Shown: positions 32,060-43,439 of the stretch, in pieces
How the letters are laid out: each line of letters begins with the position of its first letter
Numbering within the stretch: position 1 is the stretch's first letter
Source: Paralithodes platypus
Lineage: Eukaryota; Arthropoda; Malacostraca; Decapoda; Lithodidae
Direction of reading: 5' to 3'
Length of the DNA stretch: 64,000 bases
Assembly: GCA_032716605.1 (NCBI GenBank)
Contig: CM064509.1
Coordinates: forward strand, 48,858,230 to 48,922,229
The notes under the pieces: model-generated
Seen by the model: only the letters and a program-made list of their open reading frames with translations
Told to the model about the DNA's origin: nothing
The model's database searches: none
Program-made: the position numbers and the translations under genes

Positions 32060-33500
32060 GTCACAGAGGTTGGTTTTGGCTTATCCAGAGCCGCAGACAG
32101 GTATCGCATCAAGAAAGTGTGATTGGAAGCCCACAATTTATTGCTAGCTTGGAAGCCCACAATGTATTATTAGCTATGTCATCAATTGAATAATTTTGTA
32201 AACACTGAGAGACGACCTACTCTCTAATGTCATGGGTGCTGCCCATTACGCCAGGATTATTTTCCCTATTGATGTCTACGAGTAAAGAAGTTCATATCCT
32301 TCTTGTGAAGCAAGTACCTGTGCTGTTGACACCAAAGAAGCCTGGTTGTTGAGGTTGTGCCACCCTCATAAACTTGATTAAAACCTGCACCGGGCACCAA
32401 AATCTGATGCGTATGTCTGCGTTTGAGTGCTGGGAGTGGAAATTTTGAAAACACATGATCCCAAAGTTCATTCTTTGTTATGAATGTGGGAGACGGAGTG
32501 ATTTGTAAGTGTTCATTCAGTCTCCTAAACCTGAGGCAATTAGGTTCGTTGCCCATCGCCGCCAGCTCAGATACTCTGTTTCCTATTCCCAAAGCCATAA
32601 GGAACACAGCCTTCATTAAAATGACTCAAAGTCCGGCGCATGATAATACTTGCGCGAATGAAGCAAAGATAAAGCTTTGTCTAGTGACCAGGTAGGCATG
32701 AGCTGACGTGGTGGTGGGCGCAGTTTGAAAACATGCCCACATGAACCCTTCTCCTTCACCTGTGGTATTGATAGACCGGTAAGGCCGTAAAAGGGGGGTT
32801 TCTACTGGTAGACAATTGGTTCTTCAGTATGATTACATAAGCGCGTTTTTTTTTTCAAACACTTAGTCTACGTACTTAACACCTAACGAGCGGCCGAGGC
32901 GGTATAAAATATGTAGCCACCAGCGGGGTGTTTTTACCCAAAATAGGGCTGTTTACGTGATAATTTTCATGCCTAAATAAGACCCAAAGCGTAAAACAAG
33001 TATCTATCCCTGAAAGGGCATAAACAGAGCTTTCCAATGACACCACAACGATCCTTGTATGACGGCTAGTTTTCTTGCAACAACCGCGCAACACGAGTGC
33101 AAAAACCATGTAATTCGGTACTTTCCCCATACAATTCACTATGTAGCGAGTGTGAGAGGGTGGAGGAGGGTGGGATTCATGTCAGTTGGTTCACCGCGGT
33201 GGTCTAGAGCAGTCATATGCTCGCTACTCTCCTGCCACCACTTGTCTCTCTCTCTCTCAGCAACATTACGTGCTGAAATTGCCACACGACCTATGTCGCG
33301 CGCCGCCACATAGTCCAAATTTATTTCACTCGACTTAAGTTGCGCGCCGCCAGTTAAGGGTTAAGGACCAAAGCTACTGATGAGTCTGTTTGCCCCATTT
33401 CTACTAATCAGGTTGTGAACGTTTTCCAATGAGATTGAAATTGTCTCCTGGTGGACATAGTATATGAATCAAAAAATGTACTTGTCACACTCTCTTTCTC
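32060..33500 (-). pseudogene. Tyrosine recombinase of the DIRS-like element
   Basis: Minus-strand pieces in order. Near 33450 there is a helical N-terminal part (SHWKTFTT, then LVEMGQTDSSVALVL), cut by a TTAA element. At 32565..32616, FLMALGIGNRVSELAAM carries the first catalytic Arg. At about 32224..32240, THDIRE gives the HxxR pair. At about 32101..32150, LWAS...FLMRYL gives the Trp and the nucleophilic Tyr (codon at 32101..32103). A 26-bp tandem duplication just before the Tyr and a frameshift after HDIRE break the frame. The enzyme would integrate circular DNA by strand exchange without a target duplication. Confidence 0.78.
32880..33360 (+). mobile_element. TTAA-flanked MITE, 480-bp family, subfamily B
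   Basis: TTAA at 32876..32879 and 33361..33364. Diverged from subfamily A (GCGGCCGAGGCGGTATAAAA, and CCACCAGCGGGG in place of CGCACAGCGGGG) and closest to 48980..49462. It interrupts the DIRS recombinase. Confidence 0.87.
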
Positions 33501-33673
33501 TAATGAGTTACCCATTCGGCCTTTTGAATGTCCAGAGGGCAAAAGTCAGCGAGGTTTCTAGTATTCCAATTGTCTCCCAGTGGAAGTAGAAGAGCCGAGA
33601 GTGATATCGGGTTCTCGTACCACGTTTTGGATTGGTGGAATCACCTGAGCCGGCCAACATCGCGCGATCATTG

Positions 33674-34760
33674 CTACCAAGATCCGGTAACCCATAGTTT
33701 GTGAATTACACATGAGGCGTCTGGAGCTGGGGAAGATAGATGAACCTCCTTTTGCTCCAATCCTCCAACAATGCGTTTAGACTCCCCCGCCGAAGACACT
33801 TCCCGGCGGGTTAGGGAGAGAGGGTCTGGTTTCCCTCGAACATGAATAGATCCACTTGTGGACAATATGGCTCTGCAATCATCTCGTTGAAGATGTTTTG
33901 CTTGAGTGCCCTTTCTACTCTAGTGCTCTGTCTCCGGGACCGAGCGTCTGCCCCGACGTTCTCTACGCCCGGGAGGTAAGATGCATGAAGATGAAATGCT
34001 CGGCGTTTCGGCCCGAGCAACGATCTGTTCCGACAATTCTAGTAACTTCCGAGACCTCGTTGACCCTTGCTTTTGAATGCAGTGTACCGCGTTCAAATTG
34101 TCCATTCAAAAAGGCTATTGATTTCCCCTTAAAGAAGAGCCGTGAGTTTGAGGGAAAATAAAGCAACTAGAAGTTCTTGTTTGTTGATATGAAAGTTCTC
34201 GTCTTGGGACCAAAGACCTTGACCTTGGTGGTCTAGGATATACTGATATTCCCAGCCTATTGTCTTTGAAGCATCTATGTCTACCCATACCGTAGGTGGA
34301 AAAGAAAAGTACGTCATTATTGAGTGCAGTGTTTCCTGCCTTACCCAGACCGACAGTAAGTTGTGAATTAATGAAGGAATGGTCCATACATTTTCCCTCC
34401 GGCAAGAGTGGGAAAAATGTTGTTGCTTTCCCAGATTAATCTCTTTACTTCTAGCCAGCCCAACTTAACAGTTGAATCCAGTTGAGAGAACCGACCTGGG
34501 ACTGCCATGTCCTTCTCGTCGTGTTCAGACTGTGGAGAAACGAAGCAATTTCCTGTGAAATCTGTTGCGGTTGTCCACACTCTGACTGAGAGTACGATTG
34601 TCTGTATCCCGGACCAGCCCTACCCACTGAATTACCCGTGTGGGAACATGGTGCGACTTTGCCAAGTTAACCTTGAACCCTAGGGATAGTACATGAGTGA
34701 TAATGTAATGGACATGGGCATTGTAGGCACTGGGATTAAACATGAATTATAATGTAATAG
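33674..34760 (-). pseudogene. RT C-terminal part and RNase H of the DIRS-like element
   Basis: Minus-strand fragments in DIRS order: NLAKSHHVPTRVIQWVGL (end of RT, 34525..34743 frame), VWVDIDASKTIGWE and FHINKQELLVALFSLKL (RNase H Asp and Glu), DNLNAVHCIQKQGSTRSRKL, then SYLPGVENVGADARSR (last RNase H Asp) and PQVDLFM. These are the hallmark strings of DIRS pol. They sit in four frames, so several indels have accumulated. A ~34-bp tandem duplication at the RT end (34690..34770) marks the break where the catalytic half of RT is lost. Confidence 0.8.
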
Positions 34761-34769
34761 ACATGGCAT

Positions 34770-35410
34770 TGCTGGTACTGACCGACTCCGTTGCTACCCG
34801 GCAGTCGTCTTAAGCAGTACAATCTTTTGATTCCTTGATTTTACCGTGGCCTTCCGGTTTGCCGGACTAATCCACTAGGCTAGGTTATTATCTTGCGGCG
34901 GAAGCTGTTGCATGACCAATTGAATGTTCTGAAGGATGAAAGGAGCTTTGACTATGCAAATTTCGACACCAGGGGAGGTGTACTAACTGTCTCATGCAAA
35001 TGTAGTCCGGTTGTGGCCTTGGGTAACTCTGGACGTGACAACATGGTACATTGGTTAGGCTGGAACACCAACATTTTGGGAAACTTGCCTTTGGCTATTG
35101 ACTCTTACTGCTAAAGCACCAACATTAATTAACTTAACAGAGGTCGACGGAGTCTCCGGTAGGATGCCGTGTTGTCGATCCTGCCCACGTCCGCCGGGAT
35201 GTAGCCCGGTGACGACCGTAGTGACCCTTGGCATTCGCCTGGGTGTGTTCTACGGAGTCTACCCTCGGATCCACACGCATTCACAAGGCCCAGGGAGAGA
35301 GAGAGAGAGCATAGGAATCTAAAAGATGTGATGTCGCTTGGGATCGACGACTGCCTGGTGATGACCGACGTCGCACCCTAACTTGGACGTTATTATAACC
35401 CATCCCCCCT
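34770..35410 (-). other. Unresolved segment of the DIRS-like element
   Basis: Expected to hold the N-terminal RT, but no RT motif could be read on either strand. It may be a replacement, deletion junction or heavily decayed sequence. Confidence 0.35.
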
Positions 35411-35417
35411 TTACCTG

Positions 35418-38175
35418 TTATGCGGCAGTTAATGATTGCTCCCGCATCTGTTGAACTGCCTGCCTAGTTTCAGTGATCATAACTGAGGCTGTCAACACCG
35501 GTGAAAGGATTACCCGGTGGTAAATATTTCTGGGCAATCCTTTCACCATAAAGAGTCTCAGGTATTGCCTAGCACGGATAGCTACAAACAAGGCTGTTCG
35601 TATGTCCCGGAGTGATCTCGCCGGGTGTGGGAGAAGGAGCTGTTGGAATAACCCTATTGTCTCACGTTTGCCTTGATCTGTCTTAGACTCTACTGGTCGG
35701 GAGATGGACTGGGCAGTCTGTCGACTGAGTAAGAATGATGCAAATCGTCTGTGAGAATTATCTTGTAACATAAACTCTCTCTGGAGATCAATCAGGGGGG
35801 GAGTATTGAAGGGATCCTGAAAGTCCTGTTGTGATAACTGTGGGGACGCAAGGAATTCGAAAATGGAATAGGGAACACTTCTTGGCTGTGGATTCAGCAA
35901 ATCAAACTCAATTTGGTTTGGTAGGGGGATAGCTTGGGAGGGTTGTGACGTTAAAGCAATGGCAAACTGTTGAGCCTCCTTCTCCCAGTCCACCCATGGA
36001 CCATGACCTACCTGCCCCAGGAGCACTTCCTGATTGCCCGACGGAAAGTGCGCCGGAGTTGTAACCAACTTCGGTTCCTCTATTTTGAAGGAATCATAAC
36101 TGTGGTCGCCATAAGGCCGGGAGCATTCAGGGCAGCTTAGCTCCCCTGGGGAAGGAGGTAAAAGCTCTGAGCAGGTACATAAACAAAATATTCATTATTC
36201 CAGACATTGGGAATAGCCTTACTTGGGACCTTTAAAATTCTACCCTGTGCATCTTTATCACGGAACTCCTTATTCTTACTGGTCTCGATTACCCACTCAC
36301 GAGGGACTGGGATCTTCCCTGCAATAGACCTATGCTCAGACCCCAAATTGGTTGGTTGGACTGGAAACCAGAAACAATTTTATTCTTGCAATCGTGGAAC
36401 AGTGGCACTCATTTGTAGCTGTTTATCTATTGAAACAGAAGAGAAAGCTGGGTTTGAACAATGATAAGGAGTTGTCCGGGAGGTGGTTACTGTGTTGGCA
36501 TCCGCCGGGGGTCATGAATTTGTTACTTCCACCGTAGGAGAGACTGGATTTGGTAGTGTACTAAATTTGGATGGCATGAGAGCCGGGGAAGCAACTGGGA
36601 TTGTTAGCACACTAATTTTAGACGGCGTGAGTGGTAGTACAGAAACAATCGGGGTAGCTCCCATGTTAAGCATGGGAGTATTCTGAGGGGACAGTACGTT
36701 AATTTTGGCTGGGGTGAGCGGTAGCACAGAGGCAATAGGCGGAGCTCCCATCGTCGTTGTGGGAGTGTTTTGAGACCTTTTTGACACATAACATTGCTTC
36801 AAAACTTTCTGTAATACATTATCCAAATGTTTGGCTGTGACACACTGACTACGGGTTCTCTTTAGAGACTTGGTATGTACTTTCTCTACCTTCTCCTTAT
36901 TCTCACCCTTCTTGCTATGTTCCGGTAAAACCAAGGAACGTTCTACTTCCTCCGGTGGTGCCATGGAATGTTCTACTTCCTCCGGCAATCCCATTACCTT
37001 CACTGTCTCTGATGTAAGGCTGGCTGCCTTCTCAGTCACTCTACACCTTTAGTCCAGAATAGGACCTAGCTTACTAGGGCTATGATGCTACTCCCAGAGG
37101 AGCTGCGTTTACTAGGTAGGAAGCTACTCCCAGAGGAGTCACGATAACTAAATGTCTTAGATGTAGGTGGATCTTGACCTACTTGAGAACCTTAACTTGT
37201 TGTGTTCTTACATGCCGCTGAACTGCGGTACCGCCCTGTGGTCGTGGTTGGTGAGCCTAAACATTCTTCCTTTGGGTAAGGCAAATCAACTGTTGTGAGC
37301 ATTATTTGGGATCCTTGTTGAACCAACTTTACCATAGACCTATCCTTGGGACCCGACCCAATCCCCCCTGCTCCTGCCCTGAGGAGCCCGGGAAAAAACT
37401 CTGGCACGTCAGGGGCAGAAACTGAGGGGAGTGGTCGTGAATCCGTCTTACACCTCTGCTGCGACGGCGGCTCTACAGGATGGTCATTGGCATGAACTTC
37501 CGCCATGATCCTAACCGTAGAGAGTGTCGAGTCAATACATCTGTCTTTTAGGAGACCGTGAGTCCTGGACTGAAGACTATTTGCCCTGTCGCCGGGGTGA
37601 CCTGGATGTCGATCTTGGCCGGGCGCCTGGCGATGCCGAGCGGGTTCTCTTGTGCTGGGGAGGGGGTTTACCTCATTAGATTCTGAGTCACTGCTAATGG
37701 CTAATAGCTCTACTACGTGTTGAGTTTTAGCTGTATTGATAGAATTTGACTGTATAACAGGGGAATTATCATTGAAAGAGTAAAGCAGAATGAGCTGTAA
37801 CAGGTCTGCGTCATCGCAAATTAACTCTACGTTTGCTACTCTTTTGGCATAGGAGGTAAATTTAGATTTTATATTGATCAAGGCCACTAGGCACGAAAGA
37901 TCTTGCTTACTAACCCATTCCGCATATAGGTCCGAGCACACTGTTGGGCATTTCTGGGAACTCCAGAGAAACTTAGACCTATCAATGCACGTAACACATC
38001 GTATACAAAGTTTGTGTTTGTGTGCAATTACCGGAACTAGCAAGCAGGTAGCTGTGGCACAAATGTTAAACAGAGGCATTATGGTTGCTGAACCCCCCTC
38101 CCGCCGGGAGTGGTTCCTTCCTCTGTTTGCTGTGCTGCTCAAGATGTGATGAGATCTGGAAATAAAAAAACCCAA
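35418..38175 (-). pseudogene. Gag-like region of the DIRS-like element
   Basis: Four consecutive minus-strand frames (37192..38175, 36512..37039, 36137..36346, 35418..36068). The first holds a Cys-rich block (KLCIRCVTCIDRSKFLW, then SSQKCPTVCSDLYAEWVSKQ) near a methionine at about 38080, followed by an acidic Ser-rich stretch and a basic/Pro-rich region. The second repeats a ~27-residue Pro/Thr module twice (PMLNMGATPIVSVLPLTPSK and the preceding TTTMGAPPIASVLPLTPAK). The last is a Gln-rich helical region. Position 5' of RT and the Cys-rich start are as in DIRS gag, but I recognise no exact family. Frameshifts or stops separate the frames. Confidence 0.55.
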
Positions 38176-39357
38176 GAATCAATGCTCATAAGGATAACCC
38201 GAGAGGTTTACACATCCTAACACCTTAAATACGCCGGAAAATTAGACGTAGCCCAACCGTTACTCTAACCTTCCGCCGTACTCATAAGTGAAGATAACCC
38301 CCCTGGAGGGCTTCTTCGTCATAGAACTACAGTACTTACCTGTGACTTGTGTCACCGACCCCTAAAACCTAGTTCCTTAACTATCTGATCGTCTGTTTGG
38401 ATTAGCAGAATAGTTAAGGACCACACTGGACTGTGCCGCCGGGCGTAAAAAGTCCTGTCGTGTTAGGTTGATTTGGGCGAGTTCACCCGACCTGGCCGAG
38501 ATCCCTCCCGTCGGAATTAGCATTTCCGCCGGGAGGCGCGTGGTATTGCACACCACGCCGGGTAACTTGGTATTATTCCTTTCTGCCTGCGAGGCGAAAA
38601 AACGGCATCAATACACAGAAAGATCGCCGGCGGGAAAAAAACAAACTAACCAGAGGTGTTGACTTATATGGAAAAGTCAGACAACTCCAGAAACCCACAA
38701 ACCGTCAGGACGTCTCCTGACACCTCGAATACATGTAACATAACATACATGAAAAAGTGAGGAATACATCTTAGGGCTACAATAGTATACAGATATTTAT
38801 TAATAAAAATATATACCCCTAGCCCACTAAGGAGACCCCTACTGAGGCTGGCCACGAGGCTCGTAGAAATTATTCTTGGCTGGTACCTTACCTCCTGAAG
38901 ACACAGCTGAAGCATCTGGCGAGGGCCCCACGAGAGAGGGGAAAAGCAGACTCGGACCCAAGAAAGTCCCACACCACGTGTGACAACTCTTGAATTCGGG
39001 CGCCAGCTTAATAACAAATATAATGCAACTGCCTCATAGAGACGGCCTGAAGCATACTCCTGCGGATATAGTAGCCTCCTAACTAGTAGATAAAAGCAGA
39101 ACTAAGGCGCAGAAACAAAAAAACAAAAACACATGAGGTGCTGATCCTGGGGGACTGAAGGCGCCTGTACATTAGTACCCTATTTTAACACTCCCTGCGG
39201 CCATACCAATGGGGCAGCCTGTTCTAGCTACTCTAAAACCTGTTCAAATACAACTCAGATATATACAAATGTGCAAGGACTCTCTAGAAGTGAGCGAACG
39301 AAGAATACCGCGGAGCACTGGCTGCACACGTCTAGACAGGTTGGCCGCGGGGAGAGG
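38176..39357 (-). other. 5' leader of the DIRS-like element
   Basis: Between the gag-like region and the right inverted repeat. Small frames (38664..39017 and others) show no family signature. Confidence 0.4.
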
Positions 39358-39650
39358 AAGGAGGAATGGCGTCTCTAAGAGCAACATCAGGGATATAATC
39401 CACGCAAGAAATCCACCGAGATGGAAAGCACTAATATAACAAGTTTTAAGTTAATTTTTCTTTTTTTCTTTTTTTTTCGTAGTGAGTACCCCAATCATAA
39501 GATGATTCCATAAGAGAATTAGCGTTGCACTTATGATGTAGGACTCTTTCTCCCCGTGGCGGTCGTTTTAAACGGGCTACCCGCGGCGCTTGAAAGTGGA
39601 CTATTATACTAATAGGCATATCGTCAATGATGGAGGGGCCACTAATAAAT
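39358..39650. repeat. Right inverted terminal repeat of the DIRS-like element
   Basis: Reverse complement of the left repeat from AAGGAGGAATGGCGTCTC to GGCATATCGTCAATGATGG, ending CACTAATAAAT. Moderate divergence from the left copy indicates age. Confidence 0.88.
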
Positions 39651-40090
39651 AAATATTAGTTGCACCCTATTACCAGCTTTATAATCCTCCATTTTTGGAG
39701 TACTGTGTGATCATTTGTTTTGTTTTTTCATTTATACATGTCGGTATTCATGTAAAAACTAACTAGACATTACAAAATGTAAATACCAAGTTATCACCTA
39801 TTGTCTCACCAAGGTTCTTCCTGATTATATTCTGAGATAATATATGTAAGTTTGGTATCACTTATCTTTTAATAAATATGTTTTATATAATATTATGTAT
39901 GAACTCATGCACAGTATGTTTCTTTGTATAAACAAAAACAAAATTAAAATTAGTAAATAGCAATACCACATGCATTGCATATGTCGTAAGCCTCACTAAA
40001 ATTATCACGACATCAATGTCACCAACTGCTCAAAAATACGCTAAAGATCACCACAGAATATTACCAGAAAATAGTGTGAACACGGTCGCT
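39651..40090. other. AT-rich intronic sequence
   Basis: Right flank of the DIRS-like element; nothing recognised. Confidence 0.5.
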
Positions 40091-40671
40091 TGTAAGTATA
40101 CCTGCAATTCCTAAGCCAGGTGGGGATATTAATACATTGATGACTACGTTTAACTAATTATTATAACTAATTACTGTAAGTATACCTGCAATTCCTAAGC
40201 CAGGTGGGGATAATAACACGGTGGCGACTACGTTTAACTAATTACTGTAAGTATACCTGCAATTTCTAAGCCAGGTGGGGATATTAATACAGTGGGGACT
40301 ACGTTTAACTAATTACTATAACTAATTATTGTACGTATACCTGCAATTCCCAAGCCAGGTGGGGATATTAATACGGTGGGGACTACGTTTAACTAATTAT
40401 TATAACTAATTACTGTAAGTATACCTGCAATTCCTAAGCCAGGTGGGGATATTAATACGGTGCCGACTACGTTTAACTAATTACTATAACTAATTACTGT
40501 AAGTATACCTGCAATTCCTAAGCCAGGTGGGGATATTAATACGGTAGCGACTACATTTAACTAATTAGTATAACTAATTACCGTAAGTATACCTGCAATT
40601 CCTAAGCCATGTGGGGATATTAATACGGTGGGGACTACGTTTAACTAATTATTATAATTACTTAATTGTAA
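40091..40671 (+). repeat. Seven-copy tandem array in intron 2 just upstream of exon 3
   Basis: Units of about 71-88 bp share GTAAGTATACCTGCAATTCC, AAGCCAGGTGGGGATATTAA and GACTACGTTTAACTAATTA. They vary in length by presence or absence of an extra CTATAACTAATTACT segment. Six units begin with a consensus donor-like GTAAGTAT (40092, 40176, 40247, 40415, 40499, 40583) and one with GTACGTAT (40331). The array ends about 40 bp before the exon 3 acceptor. Confidence 0.92.
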
Positions 40672-40712
40672 GACCTTGATTGATACTATTTTCTCATTTC
40701 TATTTCCCGCAG

Positions 40713-40757
40713 GATGAAAAGAACCAGGTGCTCACTACAAATGTCTGGCTGGATCAG
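40713..40757 (+). CDS. nAChR subunit exon 3 (45 bp)
   Basis: Exactly 45 bp, phase 0 to phase 0, with acceptor TTTCTATTTCCCGCAG and donor GTACGC. It encodes DEKNQVLTTNVWLDQ, the most conserved early stretch of nAChR ligand-binding domains, including the loop D tryptophan that faces the complementary side of the agonist site. A 45-bp third exon is a hallmark of nAChR genes. Confidence 0.96.
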
Positions 40758-41097
40758 GTACGCCTTTTAGTTTTGTTATATGTAATTACATATTTCCTTT
40801 ACATTGTTATATGTTGACGACGTATATCAATGTAGCTGACTGGATGATTTCCAAACTTAGAAAAGATTCGTCTGTAGTAAGGATTAACTGAAATAGTGCT
40901 TAGCTCTCAGTTTTCTAGTAGTTATTCTAACACTGTATGAAATGGTTAGAGTTACTTGCTAGTGGTGGAACGAACATATCAATCATATTAATTAATGTAT
41001 TGCTCTTAAATTGGTATAATAATCAAGTGTGACAGAAACTTATCACAAGAGGCTGCACAATAAAGCATTTCCTATGAAAATTATATTTCCAACACAG
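40758..41097 (+). other. nAChR intron 3 (340 bp)
   Basis: Short GT-AG intron, free of recognisable transposons, in contrast to introns 2 and 4. Confidence 0.9.
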
Positions 41098-41207
41098 GAA
41101 TGGATGGATGAGCTGCTCCGCTGGGACAAGAACGACTACAATGGCCTAGAGACGATTAGACTACCCTGTGAAAAAATTTGGTTGCCCGACATCGTTCTCT
41201 ATAACAA
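41098..41207 (+). CDS. nAChR subunit exon 4 (110 bp)
   Basis: Exactly 110 bp, the canonical nAChR exon 4 length. It enters in phase 0 after TTATATTTCCAACACAG and leaves after two bases of a codon at donor GTGAGT. It encodes [20 protein letters not shown] followed by [25 protein letters not shown] is loop A of the agonist site, with the tyrosine present. Two positions are unusual against the common IPSDKIWRPD pattern: a Cys before EKIW and Leu in place of Arg after the Trp. The split final codon begins AA, compatible with the family's LYNN. The next exon (Cys-loop) was not found in the remaining 22.8 kb. Confidence 0.96.
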
Positions 41208-41523
41208 GTGAGTTGTGGTAGCCTGCTGTATTATATATTCTTCTGTTGCTTCTATTTTGTTCCTTATTTAATAGAGTTCATGATTATTCATTTCCATATC
41301 AAGAACCAATGCTGTTACATATGCGATAAATAATGTCTAAGGTAACAGGTAAGAAAAATTTATTTTTGTTCATTTCTGGAATGAGGTTGAAATTGTAAAC
41401 AAATATATGATTACCCCGGCCCTCTTTCCTCTTTTTCGATGACAATACTTAACAAAGGAAAGACAGGTGCGAATCAAAGGGTTATTGGAATTTACCTATA
41501 TGAATCATAAAGGTCATTATTAA

Positions 41524-41944
41524 CCCCTCGAGTACCAGAGACGCACGTGATGCGTCGGCAAAGTATGTAACCCTAAACCCCAGAGCCGCATTGGGTGCGT
41601 CGCGGTTAATTACTCCGGTCCTATTGCACCTAGAGGGCTCAGATTTGTATGGGAACTGCGTCAATATCCCCCGCAACAATGCTGATGGTTGAAAACCCTC
41701 AAAGTCCAACCATGTGCGCCTGAACGCGCAAAAACGTGTTTTTGCATGTTTTTGCCTACCCCTTTCCCCATGTTAGTTCCTACTTTCGGGCGCCCCTTAG
41801 GACCCTTAATGAACTAGGGGATCGTTTGTTTGTGGTTGTTCCCTCATTTCTAACCCATTCCAGGTGTTTTCTGGAAAAAAATGTGTTGACAACCTGCTGG
41901 TTCTGGAGTGTACATTTAATATATATTGCCTGGGGCTCAGTGGG
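41524..41944. mobile_element. TTAA-flanked MITE (family C, 421 bp)
   Basis: TTAA at 41520..41523 and 41945..41948. Left end CCCCTCGAGTACCAG, right end (inward) CCCACTGAGCCCCAG. It shares GAGGGCTCAGATTTGTATGG and GATGGTTGAAAAC with the inverted copy at 52290..52726. Confidence 0.82.
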
Positions 41945-42010
41945 TTAAGCTAAATAGATTCACCGATCATCTGTAAACCAGAAACGTATGGTTATGAAGA
42001 CATCAATTAA

Positions 42011-42216
42011 CCCAAATCTTTACCGGTAACATCTTTTTGTTTTATTTCAATTATATTTAGACTATTTTATGAAGCTTATGAAGAATATATGGTAGCTAAA
42101 AGAATTAATTGAGATAGTATGTAGCCTATTAATGGGTAGACTTCCTTCCTAAGCTGAATAAAATTGTCTAACAATAACCAGAATATACTAAAAGGACGTC
42201 ACCGGTACTGAATGGG
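42011..42216. mobile_element. TTAA-flanked MITE (family D, 206 bp)
   Basis: TTAA at 42007..42010 and 42217..42220. Ends CCCAAATCTTTACCGGTAAC and, inward from the right, CCCATTCAGTACCGGTGACG. Same family as 4472..4679 (shared CTTCCTTCCTAAGCTG). Confidence 0.8.
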
Positions 42217-42220
42217 TTAA

Positions 42221-42905
42221 CAGGATTAGAACCTATTAATTAATGGTATGATTTCTTAATTTGCAGAATAACTATAAGATTGTTTTATTATTGAAAACAA
42301 AATTGTAATTATTGACTACAAATATAAATGCTAATATTATGTTTCATCTACTTTTCCTTAAATTACTCAGAATCCATGAGTTATTATAAGAGGCACTTCC
42401 GTAACAGGTTTAGTACAGATACAAATTATGTTTATAGAAGTAAAACATTTAGCTCTCGATATCATCCAATAATTCACATATGTAGGATGCTTATACATGA
42501 CAAATAAATTGCTGCATTTATAGAATAATTGGAGGCAATTTGAAATGGACAGATGTACATTGAATTGTATATACCTTAGGTTTTCAACGTATGTGTGAGA
42601 TTTAAGAATATTAAGTGGGTACATTTACCATATCTAAAAAGGGGTTTAACACCATTATATTATTTTCATGTAATTTCATTTACCACCAAAATAATGTCAT
42701 CAAGTTTACAAAGTAAATCTCGGGATTAAAAGGGTACAGAAACATATGACTGTTACCTAAGTGAATTAATCTAAGAACTGAGAGAAACCTCAAGTGAGGC
42801 TTTGTTGATGGACTGCGGGAAACCTCACAGAAGGCACACTATTCAAACCCGCTCAAAACACTGTGTCAATGCTTGGAATAGTCTCAAAATTGAGTAACAT
42901 ATAGA
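42221..42905. other. AT-rich intron 4 sequence
   Basis: No gene or repeat was recognised. Confidence 0.5.
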
Positions 42906-42909
42906 ACTA

Positions 42910-43115
42910 CATGGCATCTTTCCATACCACCACCTCTTCTTCTCCCCCTCCTTCTATTTTCCCCATCTTCTTTTTCCCCATTTATCTTCTTCCTCTCCCT
43001 ACCTCTAGGACAGCCCCCTCCCTCTCTCTACTACCTTCCCTCTACCTCTGTTACCCTCTCCAACCTCTAATACCTCCCTTATCAATTTACTACCACCCCT
43101 CCCTCCCACACAGTA
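42910..43115. repeat. Pyrimidine-rich (C/T) tract
   Basis: About 200 bp of CT/CCT-rich sequence, comparable to 15465..15665. It lies immediately before the CR1 3' end and SINE cluster. Confidence 0.7.
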
Positions 43116-43203
43116 TGTGCGAGCGAGAGTGAATCAGTTTCTTTCTAGAGGTGTGTGTGAGAGAGTACAAAGGAATATAAAGGAAATCAAGCAACAATAG
43201 GTC

Positions 43204-43432
43204 TTGGGGAGGAGTGGTGGAGTGGTCATGCCACTGGACTGGTAATCCAATGGTACCGAGTTCGAATCCCAATGTATCAATGGGAAGATAATATTGGGAT
43301 GGAATTTGTGCTGTACCTACTATCAGTGCAATACCACAAAGCCCACCGAAATGCCATGAAAATAGCCTCATTTTCATTGATTAAATAGCTTTGTTTGAAT
43401 ATTCCCATATTCAAAATATGCTACAGGGGGGC
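43204..43432 (+). mobile_element. tRNA-derived SINE
   Basis: The head resembles a tRNA: A-box-like GTGGTGGAGTGGTCATGC, an anticodon-arm-like CTGGACTGGTAATCC (loop would read GGT) and a B box GAGTTCGAATCCC at about 43258..43270. A ~160-bp unrelated body follows. It is not a functional tRNA gene because the acceptor stem does not close and a long body follows. It sits within the 3' UTR of the CR1 copy. Confidence 0.65.
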
Positions 43433-43439
43433 AATGCCT

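Larger units (their letters stand above)
30406..39650 (-). mobile_element. DIRS-type tyrosine-recombinase retrotransposon, decayed
   Basis: Minus-strand gag-like, RT/RNase H and tyrosine recombinase remnants lie between inverted terminal repeats (30406..30745 and 39358..39650). Just inside the left repeat, 30814..30917 reads as the complement of the left outer end joined to the complement of the right outer end. That is the internal complementary region defining DIRS elements. No LTR-type direct repeats or integrase are present, consistent with recombinase-mediated circle integration. Two 480-bp TTAA elements interrupt the recombinase side. The N-terminal half of RT, including the YLDD-type motif, is missing, and all frames are broken. 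Confidence 0.82.
9786..40712 (+). other. nAChR intron 2 (30,927 bp), transposon-filled
   Basis: GT at 9786 and AG at 40711..40712 define an intron between phase-matched exons. Most of its length is accounted for by a 12.4 kb gypsy insertion, a 9.2 kb DIRS-like insertion, LINE fragments, a foldback element and TTAA elements, described separately. Both large retrotransposons lie antisense to the host gene. Confidence 0.85.

Noticed and set aside
43204..43275. Functional tRNA-Thr gene
   Set aside because: A and B boxes are present, but the acceptor stem does not pair and a SINE body follows.
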